From Rhizophagus clarus (taxonomy: Eukaryota; Glomeromycota; Glomeromycetes; Glomerales; Glomeraceae): 64,000 nt of DNA. The position numbers and the translations under genes were made by a program. Below the pieces are notes generated by a model. That model was not told the DNA's origin. It made no database searches and worked only from the letters and a program-made list of their open reading frames with translations. Shown piece after piece: positions 1 to 10,826 of the stretch (positions are counted from its first letter, which is position 1; every line of letters begins with the position of its first letter). The DNA is taken from contig BLAL01000169.1 of the NCBI GenBank assembly GCA_015698045.1, positions 682,001-746,000 on the forward strand. The letters run 5' to 3'.

Positions 1-687
1 AAGATTTACACTAATTTAAATTTAACTTTAATTAAAAAAAAAATACTATATTTAAAAAAAATATATATATATTATATTCGATTGATTAAAAAAATTGTTT
101 TCAATTTTTAAAAAAATTATATTTCGATTTTAAAAACAATTATATTTCGATTAAAAAGAATAATATTTTTGTGGGTTTTTAAATTTTGTAAAAATTTTAC
201 CATAAGAACTAATAATTCATTAAAAATTATTGTTAACTATTTATAGTAAACTATTATGCTAATCGTTACTTGTTAAGAAAAAATATCAATTAAAATAAAA
301 CACTATCACGCTAATCGTTACGTGTTATGACAAAATATCTTAAAATAAGAATCATACATCATCATATAATTGAAATTAAACAATTTGAAATAATTGTTTT
401 CTAATTACATATTGATAAATGTTCTATACTGTTGCTATAAAATCTATAAAAGTTTATTTTATTGCAATACGATAAAGCTTATTGTTAAAGTGATGCATTC
501 CAATTTAAAAAAAAAGTTTATATTAAAGTGGGAATACTATCTCCTTTTTTTTCTTTGTTATTAAATTTTTTTCTTTCTCACAAACTTAGTTTTCATTATC
601 AGTTTTATTTACAATTTTAAAAGTCTCCTCTTACATTATTTTTACGTACAACCTTGCTATATAGTTTTTAATACAGTTCTAATTATC
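1..687. other. AT-rich stretch, no gene seen
   Basis: Homopolymer-rich AT sequence with no open frame of note and no RNA gene that I can recognise. A short direct repeat built around 'cactatcacgctaatcgtta' (about 250-325) is the only visible structure. The 3' part may be the upstream region of the decayed gene that starts at 688. Confidence 0.5.
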
Positions 688-2572
688 ATGCCACCTAAAA
701 ATATTACCCGAAATCAAAATAAAAAACAAAGTGTTGTACCTACTGACAAAGATATTGTGACTTCTAAAACTACTTCCTGAAGTCAAAAGAAAAACCAAAA
801 TGTTACCACTATTGATGATGAAATTAGTGATTCTTCAAGTAATTTTCGTCTTTAACTATCATTACTATCATTGTAAAAAAATGCCATATTCTTAATTTCC
901 TCTTTAGTTCCAAAAGAAAATCAAGAACCGGAAACTCAAAAGCCTCCAGCTAAAAAATGAGGTCAAAAAAAGAAGGATCCTGCTAATGATAATGAAACAA
1001 TAAATGATATCGATCAACAAACTATATCACCAAACACCACTAAACGTAAAACTATAACATCAGCTCTCAAGACTAACACGAAACACAGCTGAAAGGTTCC
1101 TGATACATTACAAGAGCCAGCTGTTGTTAACAAAGATTTGAATGAAGACATTGACGTTCAAGAACCTGCTGCTGTTGCCATTACTAAACTGACACCAATT
1201 AATAAACTTCTGGAATTAAGTGATGATGATGATCTTTCGAAAGGTAACTTTCATCATACTTTAACATAACGAAATAACCTCGTTTAAATTTTGTTTTACC
1301 TTCCTCATATCTTCAATTCTTTAGATGGTGGTCCGTTTAATGAATTGATACAAATTTTGAACATGAATCTCTCACGCTAATTACAAATGACAGTAATAGA
1401 ATTCATAACAATATATTAGATGAGACTGGATCCTACACACATGTTGATAGGATTCGCAATAATGACTTATATCGATCAAACAAAGCAGATGAATCTTGTC
1501 ATTTATATTTGAATACTACACCTAGTCCTGATCGTCCTAATAATATACCTCCTCCAACATCCCATTCTCATAGTGCTCATAATATGTATATGGGGTCTAA
1601 TGATCGTGATGTTTTTTGTCTAGATACACAAAATGTGTATCAATCAAATACATCCTTTTTTACTAATAATGATGATAGTGATGCTCTTTCGAACTGCCGA
1701 CCATCATCAGACTGATTTTCAACACCATTTCACAACATGGCGAATGTTCATCAAATCTGTTCGTGGTTATGTGCAAACCTGAACATCTTATTACTTGCTT
1801 ATAACCTTTATTTATCAATGCAATCACCAGTTACGAACTCATTCAATTTTATTACGCCAAACCATAATTCCTTACTGCTAGCGACCAGTATACCACAGCA
1901 AGAAGATAGAGTAAGAATAGCAAACATTTATTTTTATTATTATTTTGCTATCACTGCTTTAATAACTTGCATAATTTAGACAAAAGATAATTGGGATTTC
2001 TTGAAAGAATTAAAATGTTTATTTCTTCAGGTTAGAAATCCCAAAAAGAACATTTTTGAAGATTTGGTACATCAAATTTTCAACTGTAATCTGAATTCAA
2101 TGGAAGGGATTGAACTGTTGTACGCAGCAAACAGAAATTTTAGTGATTTTTAAAACAAATTTCTGGATCATATTGAAGAAACAGTTAATGAATTTAAAAA
2201 AAAAAAGGTCTAGGTAAGCAGAGCATTCTACTTAAGTTTCTATTGCCGGTATATGAATTATTACTAATTCATTTTTTTTGTTTACAGGGGAAATGGAAAT
2301 AATCGTCCTTTAGAGAAGAATGAAGTAATTTTATTTGTTGATGAAGCTTTGACTATGAACGTCTTACAAAGGTGGTTGAATGCAATGAACATAAACGAAT
2401 TAAAAGTTTAAAATTCTTTGTGTATGTTACAAAAGTTTATCAGGAAAGCATTAATCATGAACTATGATTCACGAGATACTACGAAAACTAAATATTTGGA
2501 TAAGATAACAAAAAACATAGCAGTTCTGTCTAGAAATGGTCGGAACATTGCCAGTAATTTGCACCTATAAAC
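688..2572 (+). pseudogene. Decayed multi-exon host gene, family not recognised
   Basis: Coding-like sequence starts at ATG 688 and is rich in Lys, Gln, Asp and Pro. Four or five exons can be followed because GT...AG introns fall between coding stretches: about 838-907 (ending ctctttag), 1243-1323, 1910-1979 and 2214-2287. The later exons read as a soluble helical protein ('FEDLVHQIFNCNLNSMEG'). The frame is broken by in-frame TGA at 778-780, 958-960, 1090-1092 and 1713-1715, a TAA near 2150, another stop just before the 2214 donor, and at least one frameshift near 1350-1380. All four TGA codons sit where tryptophan would read naturally, suggesting G-to-A change at TGG. I recognise no domain. 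This is probably a dead copy of a lineage-specific gene. Confidence 0.55.
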
Positions 2573-2579
2573 AAGGTAA

Positions 2580-3413
2580 TTTATTTGATATAAAGATTTT
2601 TTAGAACCTTGATTTAATCAATCGATTCATTTTTTAATATATTAGGCATTTATTATAACAAAATTACAAAATAAATATACAGTATTATGAGAGTATATTA
2701 AAATGTAAATGCCCAGTATTATAATGTCATTTTATTATTGTTGGATAAGTCATTTTTCTATAATGAATATTTTATTATATTATATTGCGTTAATTCACAA
2801 ATATTAATAAGAACTTATATATGATAGTTTAATAAAACACAATAAAACTTTTTTAATAAATAAATATAACAAAAAAATTTAATGAAAAAAATGGTAGATT
2901 TGCTGTCAAGTGATGTCTGATGCGTCGAAAAAATATAATAGGTTAATTATTTTGGCTAGAGTACGACGATATTTATTATTTCTTTAAGACTATGTTACGA
3001 CTTTGAAAAGACTTCGAAGATGCGTATTATTGATAGTTTTACGAGATAGTTTGACATTACAGTCATCACGTGCCTGATGCTAGATCATTTCAATTTGATA
3101 ACGATCACTTGACTACATAGTAGTAAATTATAGGTTTCTGCAAAAGTTATAGAGATTTCACAACATAATTTCAGCAGTTGGTCATATTAAATGGGTGAAA
3201 AGTGCTTAAGAAAAGTTGTTTACGAGGTATGGAGATGCTTGTATATTTTATTAATTGTTACAAAGTTATATTTTTATAATACTAAGACGCACTTTATTTT
3301 TTACTTCAAGTTATAATTTATGTTTTAAACACTTTAAAGGGTCAAGAGAAACAAGTGAAATAAGCTTTAATTAATATTGTTTTAAAGTTCATGTATATTG
3401 ATTTTTATTGAAA
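2580..3413. other. Gene-free interval
   Basis: AT-rich sequence between the decayed gene and the repeat mosaic. No reading frame, RNA gene or clear repeat is visible. The GC-richer patch at 2900-3190 has no coding phase I can follow. Confidence 0.45.
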
Positions 3414-3650
3414 CACAGGTCAAATGGAGTCAAATCGGTCACCAATCAGTCATGTGACTGATTGGTAACTGATTGGATACCTATTGATGACTGATTCTTT
3501 CAATCGGTCATCAATCAGGTATAAATTCCAAATTAGTTATCAACCGGTCATATGACTGATTGATGACTGATTGGTGTACAGTTGAATTTACCAGTTATCA
3601 ATAGGTCACCAATCAACCATATCAGATTGATGATCAATTGGTTGCTAATT
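3414..3650. repeat. Left subterminal repeat cluster (CAATCGGTCA/TGACTGATTG)
   Basis: At least eight short copies of CCAATCAGTCA-like units lie in alternating orientation, so the segment can fold into several hairpins. The same motif recurs at 9560-9700 near the right end. In CACTA transposons such clusters bind transposase, which is inference here. Confidence 0.6.
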
Positions 3651-3744
3651 GGCTTATTATATATTAGCAGATTTTTAGATTTTTTAATAATGTCGTTTTA
3701 AAATATTTAATTTATAAATTATTTTAAAACTCTAAACTCTGATA

Positions 3745-5387
3745 GAAAATTTTTTTTAATAGATTTTCTAAGATTCGTATAGGATATTTTTGATAAATAG
3801 AAATATTTTTATTTTTTGAGATTTCTAAAAGGTTGTATGAAAAGAATTCATATGGGATATCTGATAAAAAATTTTTTTTATTTTCTAAGAGTTCGTATAG
3901 AAAGAGTTCGTATGGGATATTTGATAGAAAATTTTTTTTTAAGAGATTTTCTAAGAGTTCATATGGGAAAGGTTTGTTGGATATCTTTGATAGAAAATTT
4001 TTTTAAGAGATTCTCTAAGAGTTCGTATGGGAAGAGTTTGTATGGGATATCTGATGGAAAATTTTTTTGCGAAATTTTCTGAGTTCGTATGGGAAGGGTT
4101 CGTGTAGGATATCTGATAGGAAATATTTTTTTTGAGAGATTTAGGATATTTTTGATAAATAGATTTTTTTTTTTATTTCTAAAAGTTCATATGGGAAGAG
4201 TTCATATGGGATATCTGATAGAAAATTTTTTTTTAAGAGATTTTCTAAGAGTTCAGTTCGTATGGGATAAATAATAGAAAATTTTTTTTTGAGAGACTTT
4301 CTAAAAGTTTGTATGGGAAGAGTTCATATTTTCTAAGAGTTCATATGGGAAGGGTTCGTATGGGATATCTTTAATAGAAATTTTTTTTTTTAAGAGATTT
4401 ACTAAGAGTTCGTATGGGAAGGGTTTGTATAGATTCTTTGTTAGAAAATTATTTTTATAGATTTTCTAAGAATTCGTAAAGGAACAGTTCGTATGGGATA
4501 TTTTGATAAAGATTTTCCAAGTGTTCATATGGAAAAGGTTTATATGGGATATCTTTGATAGAAAATTTTTTTTAAGATTTTCTAATGTGAGAAGAGTTCG
4601 TATGGGATATCTGGTAGAAAATTTTTTTGTGAAATTTTTTAGGGTTCATATGGAAAGGATTTGCATGGGATTCTTTGATAGAAAATTTCTTTGAGAGAGA
4701 TTTTCTAAGAGTTTATATGGGAAGGATTCGTATGGGTTTATGGGATATCTGATAGGAAATTTTTTTTGATAAACATTTTCCAAGATTATAAATAGATTTT
4801 TTTTTGATTTCGTATGGGATATCTGATAGAAAATTTTTTTTTTGAGATTTTCTGAATTCATATGGTATTTTCCAAGAGTTCATATGGGAAGAGTTCGCAT
4901 AGAATATCTTTAATATAAAATTTTTTTTTCTTAAGAGATTTTCTAAGAGTTTATAAGAAAAGGGTTCGTATGGGATTCTTTGATAGAAAATTTTTTTTTA
5001 AGAGATTTTCTAAGAGTTCATGTGGAAAGAGTTCGTATGGGACATCTGATAGAAAATTTTTTTGTGAAATTTTTTAGGTTTCATATGGAAAGGATTCGCA
5101 TGGGACATTTTTGATAAATAGATTTTTTTTTTTATTTCTAAGAGTTCGTATGGGATATCTGATAGAAAAATTTTTCTTAAGAGATTTTTTAAGAGTTCAT
5201 ATGGAAGGGTTTGTATAGGATTCTTTGATAGAAAATTTTTTTTAAGAGATTTTCTGAGAGTTCATATTGGAAGAGTTTGTATGGGATATCTGATAGTTGT
5301 GAAATTTTTTAGGGTACATATGGAAAGGATTCGCATGGGATTCTTTGATAGAAAATTTTTTTGAGAGAGATTTCTAAAAGTTCATAT
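3745..5387. repeat. Long minisatellite, unit about 55-65 bp
   Basis: About 25-28 diverged copies of a unit containing 'ttcgtatgggatatctgata' followed by an A/T run and 'agagattttctaagag'. Copies vary in length through their homopolymer runs. Apparent short frames here (for example 3816-4082 and 4503-4694) are by-products of the repeat. The array resumes at 7914 after a 2.5-kb insertion. Confidence 0.85.
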
Positions 5388-5828
5388 TAAAGATGTTAAC
5401 TGTAACTGTAATTATAAGACACAGTGTTGTAAGTAATAGGTTGCAACCTAGCTTCTTCAGAGCGCAAAAGTTGTAATACCGTAATTGTGCTGTAATGTTG
5501 TAATTATGCCGTAATTATGATTTGCTTATTTTAATGAGATCATTAATAAAATCGCAGATTTTTTTTATTAACAAAATCATGGCTCTTTTTTTATTAACAA
5601 ATTATTTCATTAACAAAATCGTGGCTTTTTTATTAACAAAATTGTGGCTTTTTTTTATTAATAAAATCACAGCTTATTTTTATTAATAAAATTGTGGCTT
5701 TTTTTACAAAATCACGGCTTTTTTTATTAACAAAATCGTGGCTTTTTTCATTAATAAAGTCACGGCTTTTTTTATTAATAAAATCGCAGCTTATTTTTTT
5801 TTAATAAAATTGCGGCTTATTTTTTATT

Positions 5829-6407
5829 AATTGCTGATCTGCCTAAAATCGGCACTGCCTTACTAATAAAATTTGGGGTTAAATTTGTCAATTTTGTGCT
5901 AGAACACAAACTTCAAAAAAGGATATCTCATAGATGATATATTGACTATAAATAAAAGTCATATAATATACTGAAAAAATACCTGAAAAAAAAGAATTTG
6001 CAAAAAAAAATTATACGTTCATACGTAAAATAATGAGTTTACTATGCATGCGCGTCAGATTTCCACCTTAAAATATATGAAATTTTGATATTTCATATTA
6101 CTATATTTTGTTATTTATAATTTTTAACTTTTAAAGTTATTTTTAAAGACATATTTGAAATATTTTTATTATTAAAAACAAGTGAAAGTTGAAGAAACCC
6201 ATTTACAGAAATATAGTTATAGTAAGTCATGCTTGCCAAAAAGTCTAATAAAATGAAGGAAAATATTGTATTTATGGTATTTCTGTTTGTGAAATGAGTG
6301 GAAACTTATTTCGCACGTGAAATGTAAAAAATGCTTTTTTTTTATTATTGCTATTAACCCCAAATTTTATTAGTAACGCAGTGCTGATCTTAGGCAGATC
6401 GGCAATT
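5829..6407. mobile_element. MITE-like element with about 53-bp inverted repeats
   Basis: The left arm (5829-5881) and right arm (6355-6407) are inverted copies that differ at about four positions. They share 'ttactaataaaatttgggg' and a GATCTGCCTAA core. The 470-bp interior has no coding frame. A short palindrome related to the arms recurs at about 6428-6456. Part of the arm matches array sequence, so the exact boundary is uncertain. Confidence 0.6.
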
Positions 6408-6546
6408 AATAAAATCGCAGCTTATTTTTTATTAATTGCTGATCTTAGGCAGATCGGCAATTAATAAAATCGCAGCTTATTTTTTATTAATAAAATCGCG
6501 GCTTTTTTTTTATTAATAAAATCGCGGCTTATTTTTTATTAATAAA

Positions 6547-7477
6547 CATATGGGCTGATTTGACCACCTTTAATTAAAATATTGATTTTGTTACATTTTT
6601 ATTATACAAAATACTATACAATATACAGTAAATTGAGGGTGAGCATTAAAAAATTTTATTTAATGTTATTATACTATAATTTGGTAAATATTTCTTTTAA
6701 ATTAATATAAATCTTAGCATTTACTATATATGTTAAAAATTCGTATCTCAACTTTAAACGTAAATATCTCCAGATCCAATGATCCAATCGGCAAGCTCTT
6801 TTTTCGCTCATATAGTCCAGATCAAGGGCTTTCCAAAGAGCCTAAATTTTTAAAAAACGGATCAGTGGATCCCAAGATATTTGCATTTAAACATGTTAAA
6901 AAATTCGTACCTCAACTTTAAACGTAAATATCTCTGGATCTAATGATCCAATCGGCAAGCTCTTTTTTCGTCTATAAAGTCCAGAACAAGGGCTTTCCAA
7001 CAAGCCTAAAATTATAGAAAATGGATCAGTGAATCTTGATATATTTGCGTTTAAAGATAGTAATACAAACTCTGACATAAAATAATTATTTTATTGTTTA
7101 AAAATATCTATTATAATACCATCTTTTATATGATGTTTTTATTACACTTTCATAAATATTTATAGCTACTAAGACTATATAAATTTTTATTTTACTTTAT
7201 ATTTTATTAAAATATACTTACTTTTTAATAATATATATTAAAAATTCCATATATATGAGAAATGGGTTTTTTATTAGTGAAATGGGTTTTTTCACGTCTC
7301 TTTTACATTTAATAATTTAAGTTTTGCAAATGTAAATTTTTGTTCAACTTATTATTTAATCAAGTGATCATCAATCAGATGATTTTTTGGTATTACAAAA
7401 CAATTTTGAGTAACGAAAACTGTGAAAATCAATTTAATAACTCTTTTTAATGCAGAGTGAACAAATCAGCCCATATG
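6547..7477. mobile_element. Inverted-repeat element of 0.93 kb with internal duplication
   Basis: The ends are 'catatgggctgatttg' (6547) and its reverse complement ending at 7477, 16 bp matched, lying in the ATCGCGG array. The interior carries two tandem copies of a roughly 165-bp unit (about 6731-6897 and 6898-7062), each containing 'aatgatccaatcggcaagct'. The short frames on both strands here are products of that duplication and I do not call them genes. Confidence 0.55.
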
Positions 7478-7913
7478 AATCGTGACTTTTTTTTTATTAA
7501 TAAAATCGCGGCTTTTTTTTATTAATAAAATCACGGCTTTCTTTATTAATAAAATCGCAGCTTTCTTTATTAATAAAATCACGGCTTTCTTTATTAATTT
7601 GTATTAAAAAAATGTTAACTATTTTATTATTACTAATACAAATTAAAAAAACATTAAACGTTTTTAACATTTTTTTTTTATTAATAAGAATTAAAAAATG
7701 TTATCACATTAATACTATATATACCAAAACTATGCCGCAGCACTATGTAGGGAATTTTAACTTTTGGCATTGGGCCAAATGACTTTTGGCAGACAACCTT
7801 AGGTGGCATTAAGGCATTACAGCCTAATTATGATATTATGAAAAGTGTCATAACTGTAATGCCGTATGTTGTAATATTACGGCATCATCTAATCAATTAC
7901 GGCTAACATCTTT

Positions 7914-8070
7914 AGTTCATATGGGAAGAGTTCGTATGGGATATCTGATAGGAAATTTTTTTTTGAGATTTCCTAAGATTCGTATAGGATATTTTTGATA
8001 AATAGATTTTTTTTTTGAGGTTTTCTAAGAGTTTGTATGAAATATTTTTAATAGAGGATTTTTTTAGATT
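7914..8070. repeat. Continuation of the 'ttcgtatgggatatctgata' minisatellite
   Basis: Two to three further diverged units of the array seen at 3745-5387. Their position directly after the right inverted repeat at 7913 supports the insertion model. Confidence 0.7.
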
Positions 8071-8471
8071 TCATAATATTTTAAAAAAACAATACACTTT
8101 TTATTAAATTTATATTAAATAAGTTAATATTATTAAAAAAATTAGGTATCCGAAAGTCCAAGGCAAATTATAATATATGACTATATGAGATGAAAAATTA
8201 CAACTAATGATAGTAGTTTTTCAATTTATCTATTATTAACCAATCAAAATTCAGTCTGAACTTTATGCACGTGACCTGATCTTAACATGCATATAAATAA
8301 CCAAACGCAACTCTGTTTATTTTTCAAAAATCATACACCCTTTCTTTTCTGTTTTCTTCTTACTCTCATTATATTTTACAGGTATATTAATTATTGTATT
8401 TTTATCATTAAATTTATGGTAATGATTACTGACTATATTTTATTTTATAATATTAACTTTACCTTTTTTTA

Positions 8472-8720
8472 ATATTACTAATGTTATTCTTTTTTTTTTA
8501 TATTTTACTAACATCATCACGTATTTTTCTTTTTTTTTTATAAATTTTATCAAATTCTTCATAATACTAACTTTTTGTTTTTGTGTATTTTATTATTACT
8601 AATGTTATTCTTTTTTTTTTTTTTATATTTTACTAACATCATCACGTATTTTTCTTTTTTTTTTTTATAAATTTTATTAAACTCTTCATAATACTAACTT
8701 TTTGTATTTGTATATTTTAT
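8472..8720. repeat. Tandem duplication of about 122 bp, AT-rich
   Basis: Two near-identical copies contain 'tattactaatgttattctt' and 'actaacatcatcacgtattt', starting near 8472 and 8594. A shorter third remnant follows. No coding potential is seen. Confidence 0.6.
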
Positions 8721-8936
8721 TATAATTATTACTAACTTTTTATATTTACGCTTTACTATTTATTTATTAAATATTACTAACTTTATTAGTCATATACTAA
8801 CATATTATTATGATAAATGTTTTTATTTTAAATACTTATCTGTTATTAATATAAATAAAGATACTGTGTTTTATTATGTGCTATAATAAATTTTATTATT
8901 CATTATATGACTACAAAAATTGGTTATTCGATATCA

Positions 8937-9560
8937 ATTGACCATAATTGACCATAATTTGACCACATAAATTGACCATAAATTGACCATAAATTGACCA
9001 TAATTCGACCATAATTTGACCATAATTCGACCATAATTTGACCATAATTTGACCATAATTCGACCATAATTTGACCATAATTCGACCATAATTTGACCAT
9101 AATTCGACCATAATTTGACCATAATTCGACCATAATTTGACCATAATTCGACCATAATTTGACCATAATTTGACCTTAATTTGACCATAATTTGACCATA
9201 ATTTGACCATAATTTGACCATAATTTGACCTTAATTTGACCTTAATTTGACCTTAATTTGACCTTAATTTGACCTTAATTTGACCTTAATTTGACCATAA
9301 TTTGACCTTAATTTGACCTTAATTTGACCATAATTTGACCATAATTTGACCATAATTTGACCATAATTTGACCATAATTCGACCATAATTCGACCATAAT
9401 TTGACCATAATTTGACCATATTTCGACCATAATTTGACCATAATTTGACCATATTTCGACCATAATTTGACCATAATTTGACCATAATTTGACCATATTT
9501 TGACCATTAATCGACCATTAATCGACCATCAATCGACCATCAGTTGACCATCAGTTGACC
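8937..9560. repeat. 11-bp minisatellite TTTGACCATAA
   Basis: More than 50 tandem copies of an 11-bp unit. Position 3 alternates T/C (TTTGACC or TTCGACC), and in a central block (about 9170-9320) CATAA becomes CTTAA. The period is prime to three, so all three frames of the minus strand stay open and give spurious Val/Lys/Leu/Trp/Ser/Asn/Tyr-rich frames. The right end degrades into 'gaccatcagttgaccatca' and merges with the subterminal cluster of the outer element. Confidence 0.9.
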
Positions 9561-9710
9561 ATCAATCGGTCTGCCCGATTGATGACGGATTTTGGCGGAA
9601 ATCGGCTATCAATCGGCCACCCGATTGAATACTTATTGAATCAATCAGTTATCAATAAGATACCCGATTGATAGCTGATTGGTGACTGATTTGCCACCAT
9701 TCGACCTGTG

Positions 9711-10235
9711 GAACTAGCTTAAAATATTTGTGTGGAGCTATCTTTTATTATTTTTTTTTTGTAATAAATTTCAATATTTCATGTAACATATAACATTTAA
9801 TAAAATCTTTTATTTAATAAAATTGCAAAAGCTTTATTCTTTTTTGAAGTATGAAAAGTATAAAATACATATTTTTATTCTTTTTTTAAAAGTGTAAAAA
9901 TTTTTTTTCTAAAGATAAACATTACATAAAAAAATGCGAAGTCAAATTTATGACAGTCAAGAAAATTGATATTTACAGTTGTACTCTATTTGGCGTAACC
10001 TGTCACACATTTCAGACATGCTGGGACATGTTGGGATGTGTTAATCAGTGCTAAAAATAGTAAAGTCTGGTTATACCACAGGTTCGGGATTACTGCTCGA
10101 AGGTGCCAGGAGAGTGTCGTAGAACTGTCGTAAAACTGGCAGGAAAGTAGAGGAGATCTCATGTGATACAATATACAGTACATCATACCACAAACTGATT
10201 TAGCCGAAGATGCTGTGCATATGCATGTAAATATT
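9711..10235. other. Gene-free flank left of the 14-kb element
   Basis: AT-rich sequence turning moderately GC-rich from about 9980. A minus-strand frame at 9986-10252 runs across the insertion boundary, has no ATG at its start and no recognisable domain. I regard it as chance. Confidence 0.4.
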
Positions 10236-10241
10236 AGCTGA
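10236..10241. other. Left copy of 6-bp target-site duplication (AGCTGA)
   Basis: AGCTGA lies directly before the left inverted repeat, and the same hexamer follows the right inverted repeat at 24316-24321. Six-base duplications are characteristic of Polinton/Maverick integration. Confidence 0.85.
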
Positions 10242-10813
10242 GTCGTCGACACCGGGCTACGCCCAGCGGTGGCTGAAGCCCCTATACATCCCCCCTCCGG
10301 GTGTAAAACCCTATCAGATCCCCTTCCAGTTAGGCTCCAGCACCTTACGGCGCGTCTCTAACAATACCATGGATAAATACCATTTCCATACCATACCCCC
10401 ATCTGTCCCAAAAAATACCCCATCTGTCCTACCATCTGTCCCATATATAACTACTCAAATTACTAATCTAACAAAGGAAAGAACAAGAAAACGAATAAGA
10501 AAGGAGAGTATAGGACAGATGGGACAGTAGGACAGATGAATATAAAAAAAAAAATCAGATCACATTTCCCAGAAAAACTTTTGAAATTCGGGTATAAAAT
10601 GTGTCCCATCTGGCCCAATCTGTCCCATTTTCAGGAACGAGCTCAGACACACTTTAAAGTCCAAGTAGATATGCAAAAAAAAACCCTATCACCTAGTATG
10701 ATCCCCTATATATACCCCCCATACCATCCTCATATTAGTCATCGATATTGGGCTATGCCTAAGAAATGGCAATATTACAGGACCTATCCATAGAATACCG
10801 TACCTAAAAAAAA
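10242..10813. repeat. Left terminal inverted repeat, 572 bp
   Basis: Starts 'gtcgtcgacaccgggctacg' and ends in an A-run after 'ccgtaccta'. It matches the reverse complement of 23744-24315 with two substitutions and two one-base homopolymer length differences. It contains about seven copies of CATCTGTCC or its complement between 10400 and 10630, a candidate protein-binding cluster. A plus-strand frame at 10536-10793 lies wholly in the repeat and I do not call it a gene. Confidence 0.93.
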
Positions 10814-10826
10814 CAGCTAATATCGA

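Larger units (their letters stand above)
5530..7605. repeat. Interrupted minisatellite, unit 'attaataaaatcgcggctttt'-like
   Basis: Units of about 22-26 bp (ATTAATAAAATCGCGGC plus a T-run) occur at 5530-5828, 6408-6546 and 7478-7605. They are separated by two inverted-repeat elements, which suggests those elements jumped into a once-continuous array. Confidence 0.75.
5388..7913. mobile_element. Non-autonomous Mutator-like insertion in the minisatellite
   Basis: The ends read 'aaagatgttaactgtaa' on the left (5389) and 'aaagatgttagccgtaa' inward from the right (7913). The flanking array bases 'agttcatat' appear on both sides (5379-5387 and 7914-7922), a 9-bp direct repeat of the size Mutator-like elements make. 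The array is itself periodic, so part of that repeat could be coincidence. Clusters of 'gtaattatgccgtaatta' near both ends look like subterminal repeats. No transposase is present. The interior holds a second minisatellite and two smaller inverted-repeat elements. Confidence 0.55.
3414..9710. mobile_element. Large inverted-repeat-bounded composite element, non-coding
   Basis: The left end reads 'cacaggtcaaatggagtcaa' (3414) and the right end, read inward on the minus strand, 'cacaggtcgaatggtggcaa' (9710). Both continue into a shared 'aatcRgtcaccaatcag' stretch. Beyond about 35 bp both ends turn into clusters of a subterminal motif (GATTGATGACTGATTGG and variants) in both orientations, at 3425-3645 and 9560-9700. 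A CAC... terminus plus subterminal repeats is the pattern of CACTA-like (CMC) DNA transposons, but no transposase is present and I cannot see a convincing target duplication. The interior is minisatellites and nested insertions. It could be one non-autonomous element or two independent copies of a repeat that happen to face each other. Confidence 0.45.

Noticed and set aside
688-1980. Alternative genetic code reading TGA as tryptophan
   Set aside because: Apparently functional genes here end in TGA (kinases A and B) and use TGG for Trp. Other lesions, including TAA and a frameshift, show this gene is dead.
3816-4861. Several 60-90 codon frames rich in Phe, Arg and Gly
   Set aside because: They are by-products of the 'ttcgtatgggatatctgata' minisatellite. 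They recur with the repeat unit and lack independent support.
8911-9507. Six overlapping minus-strand frames of 62-99 codons made of MVKLWSNYGQI-like repeats
   Set aside because: They are translations of the 11-bp TTTGACCATAA array. Because 11 is not a multiple of three, every phase stays open and gives the same repeating residues. There is no start context or paralogue.
8937-9560. Possible CRISPR array
   Set aside because: The repeats are contiguous 11-mers with no unique spacers, and the genome is eukaryotic.
9986-10252. 88-codon minus-strand frame spanning the element boundary
   Set aside because: It begins inside the inserted element with a GTG and has no recognisable domain. A real gene would not start in the inverted repeat by chance.
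10536-10793. 85-codon frame in the left inverted repeat
   Set aside because: It lies wholly in the terminal repeat, has low-complexity Lys/Pro composition and no gene-like start. Its mirror image is in the right repeat.
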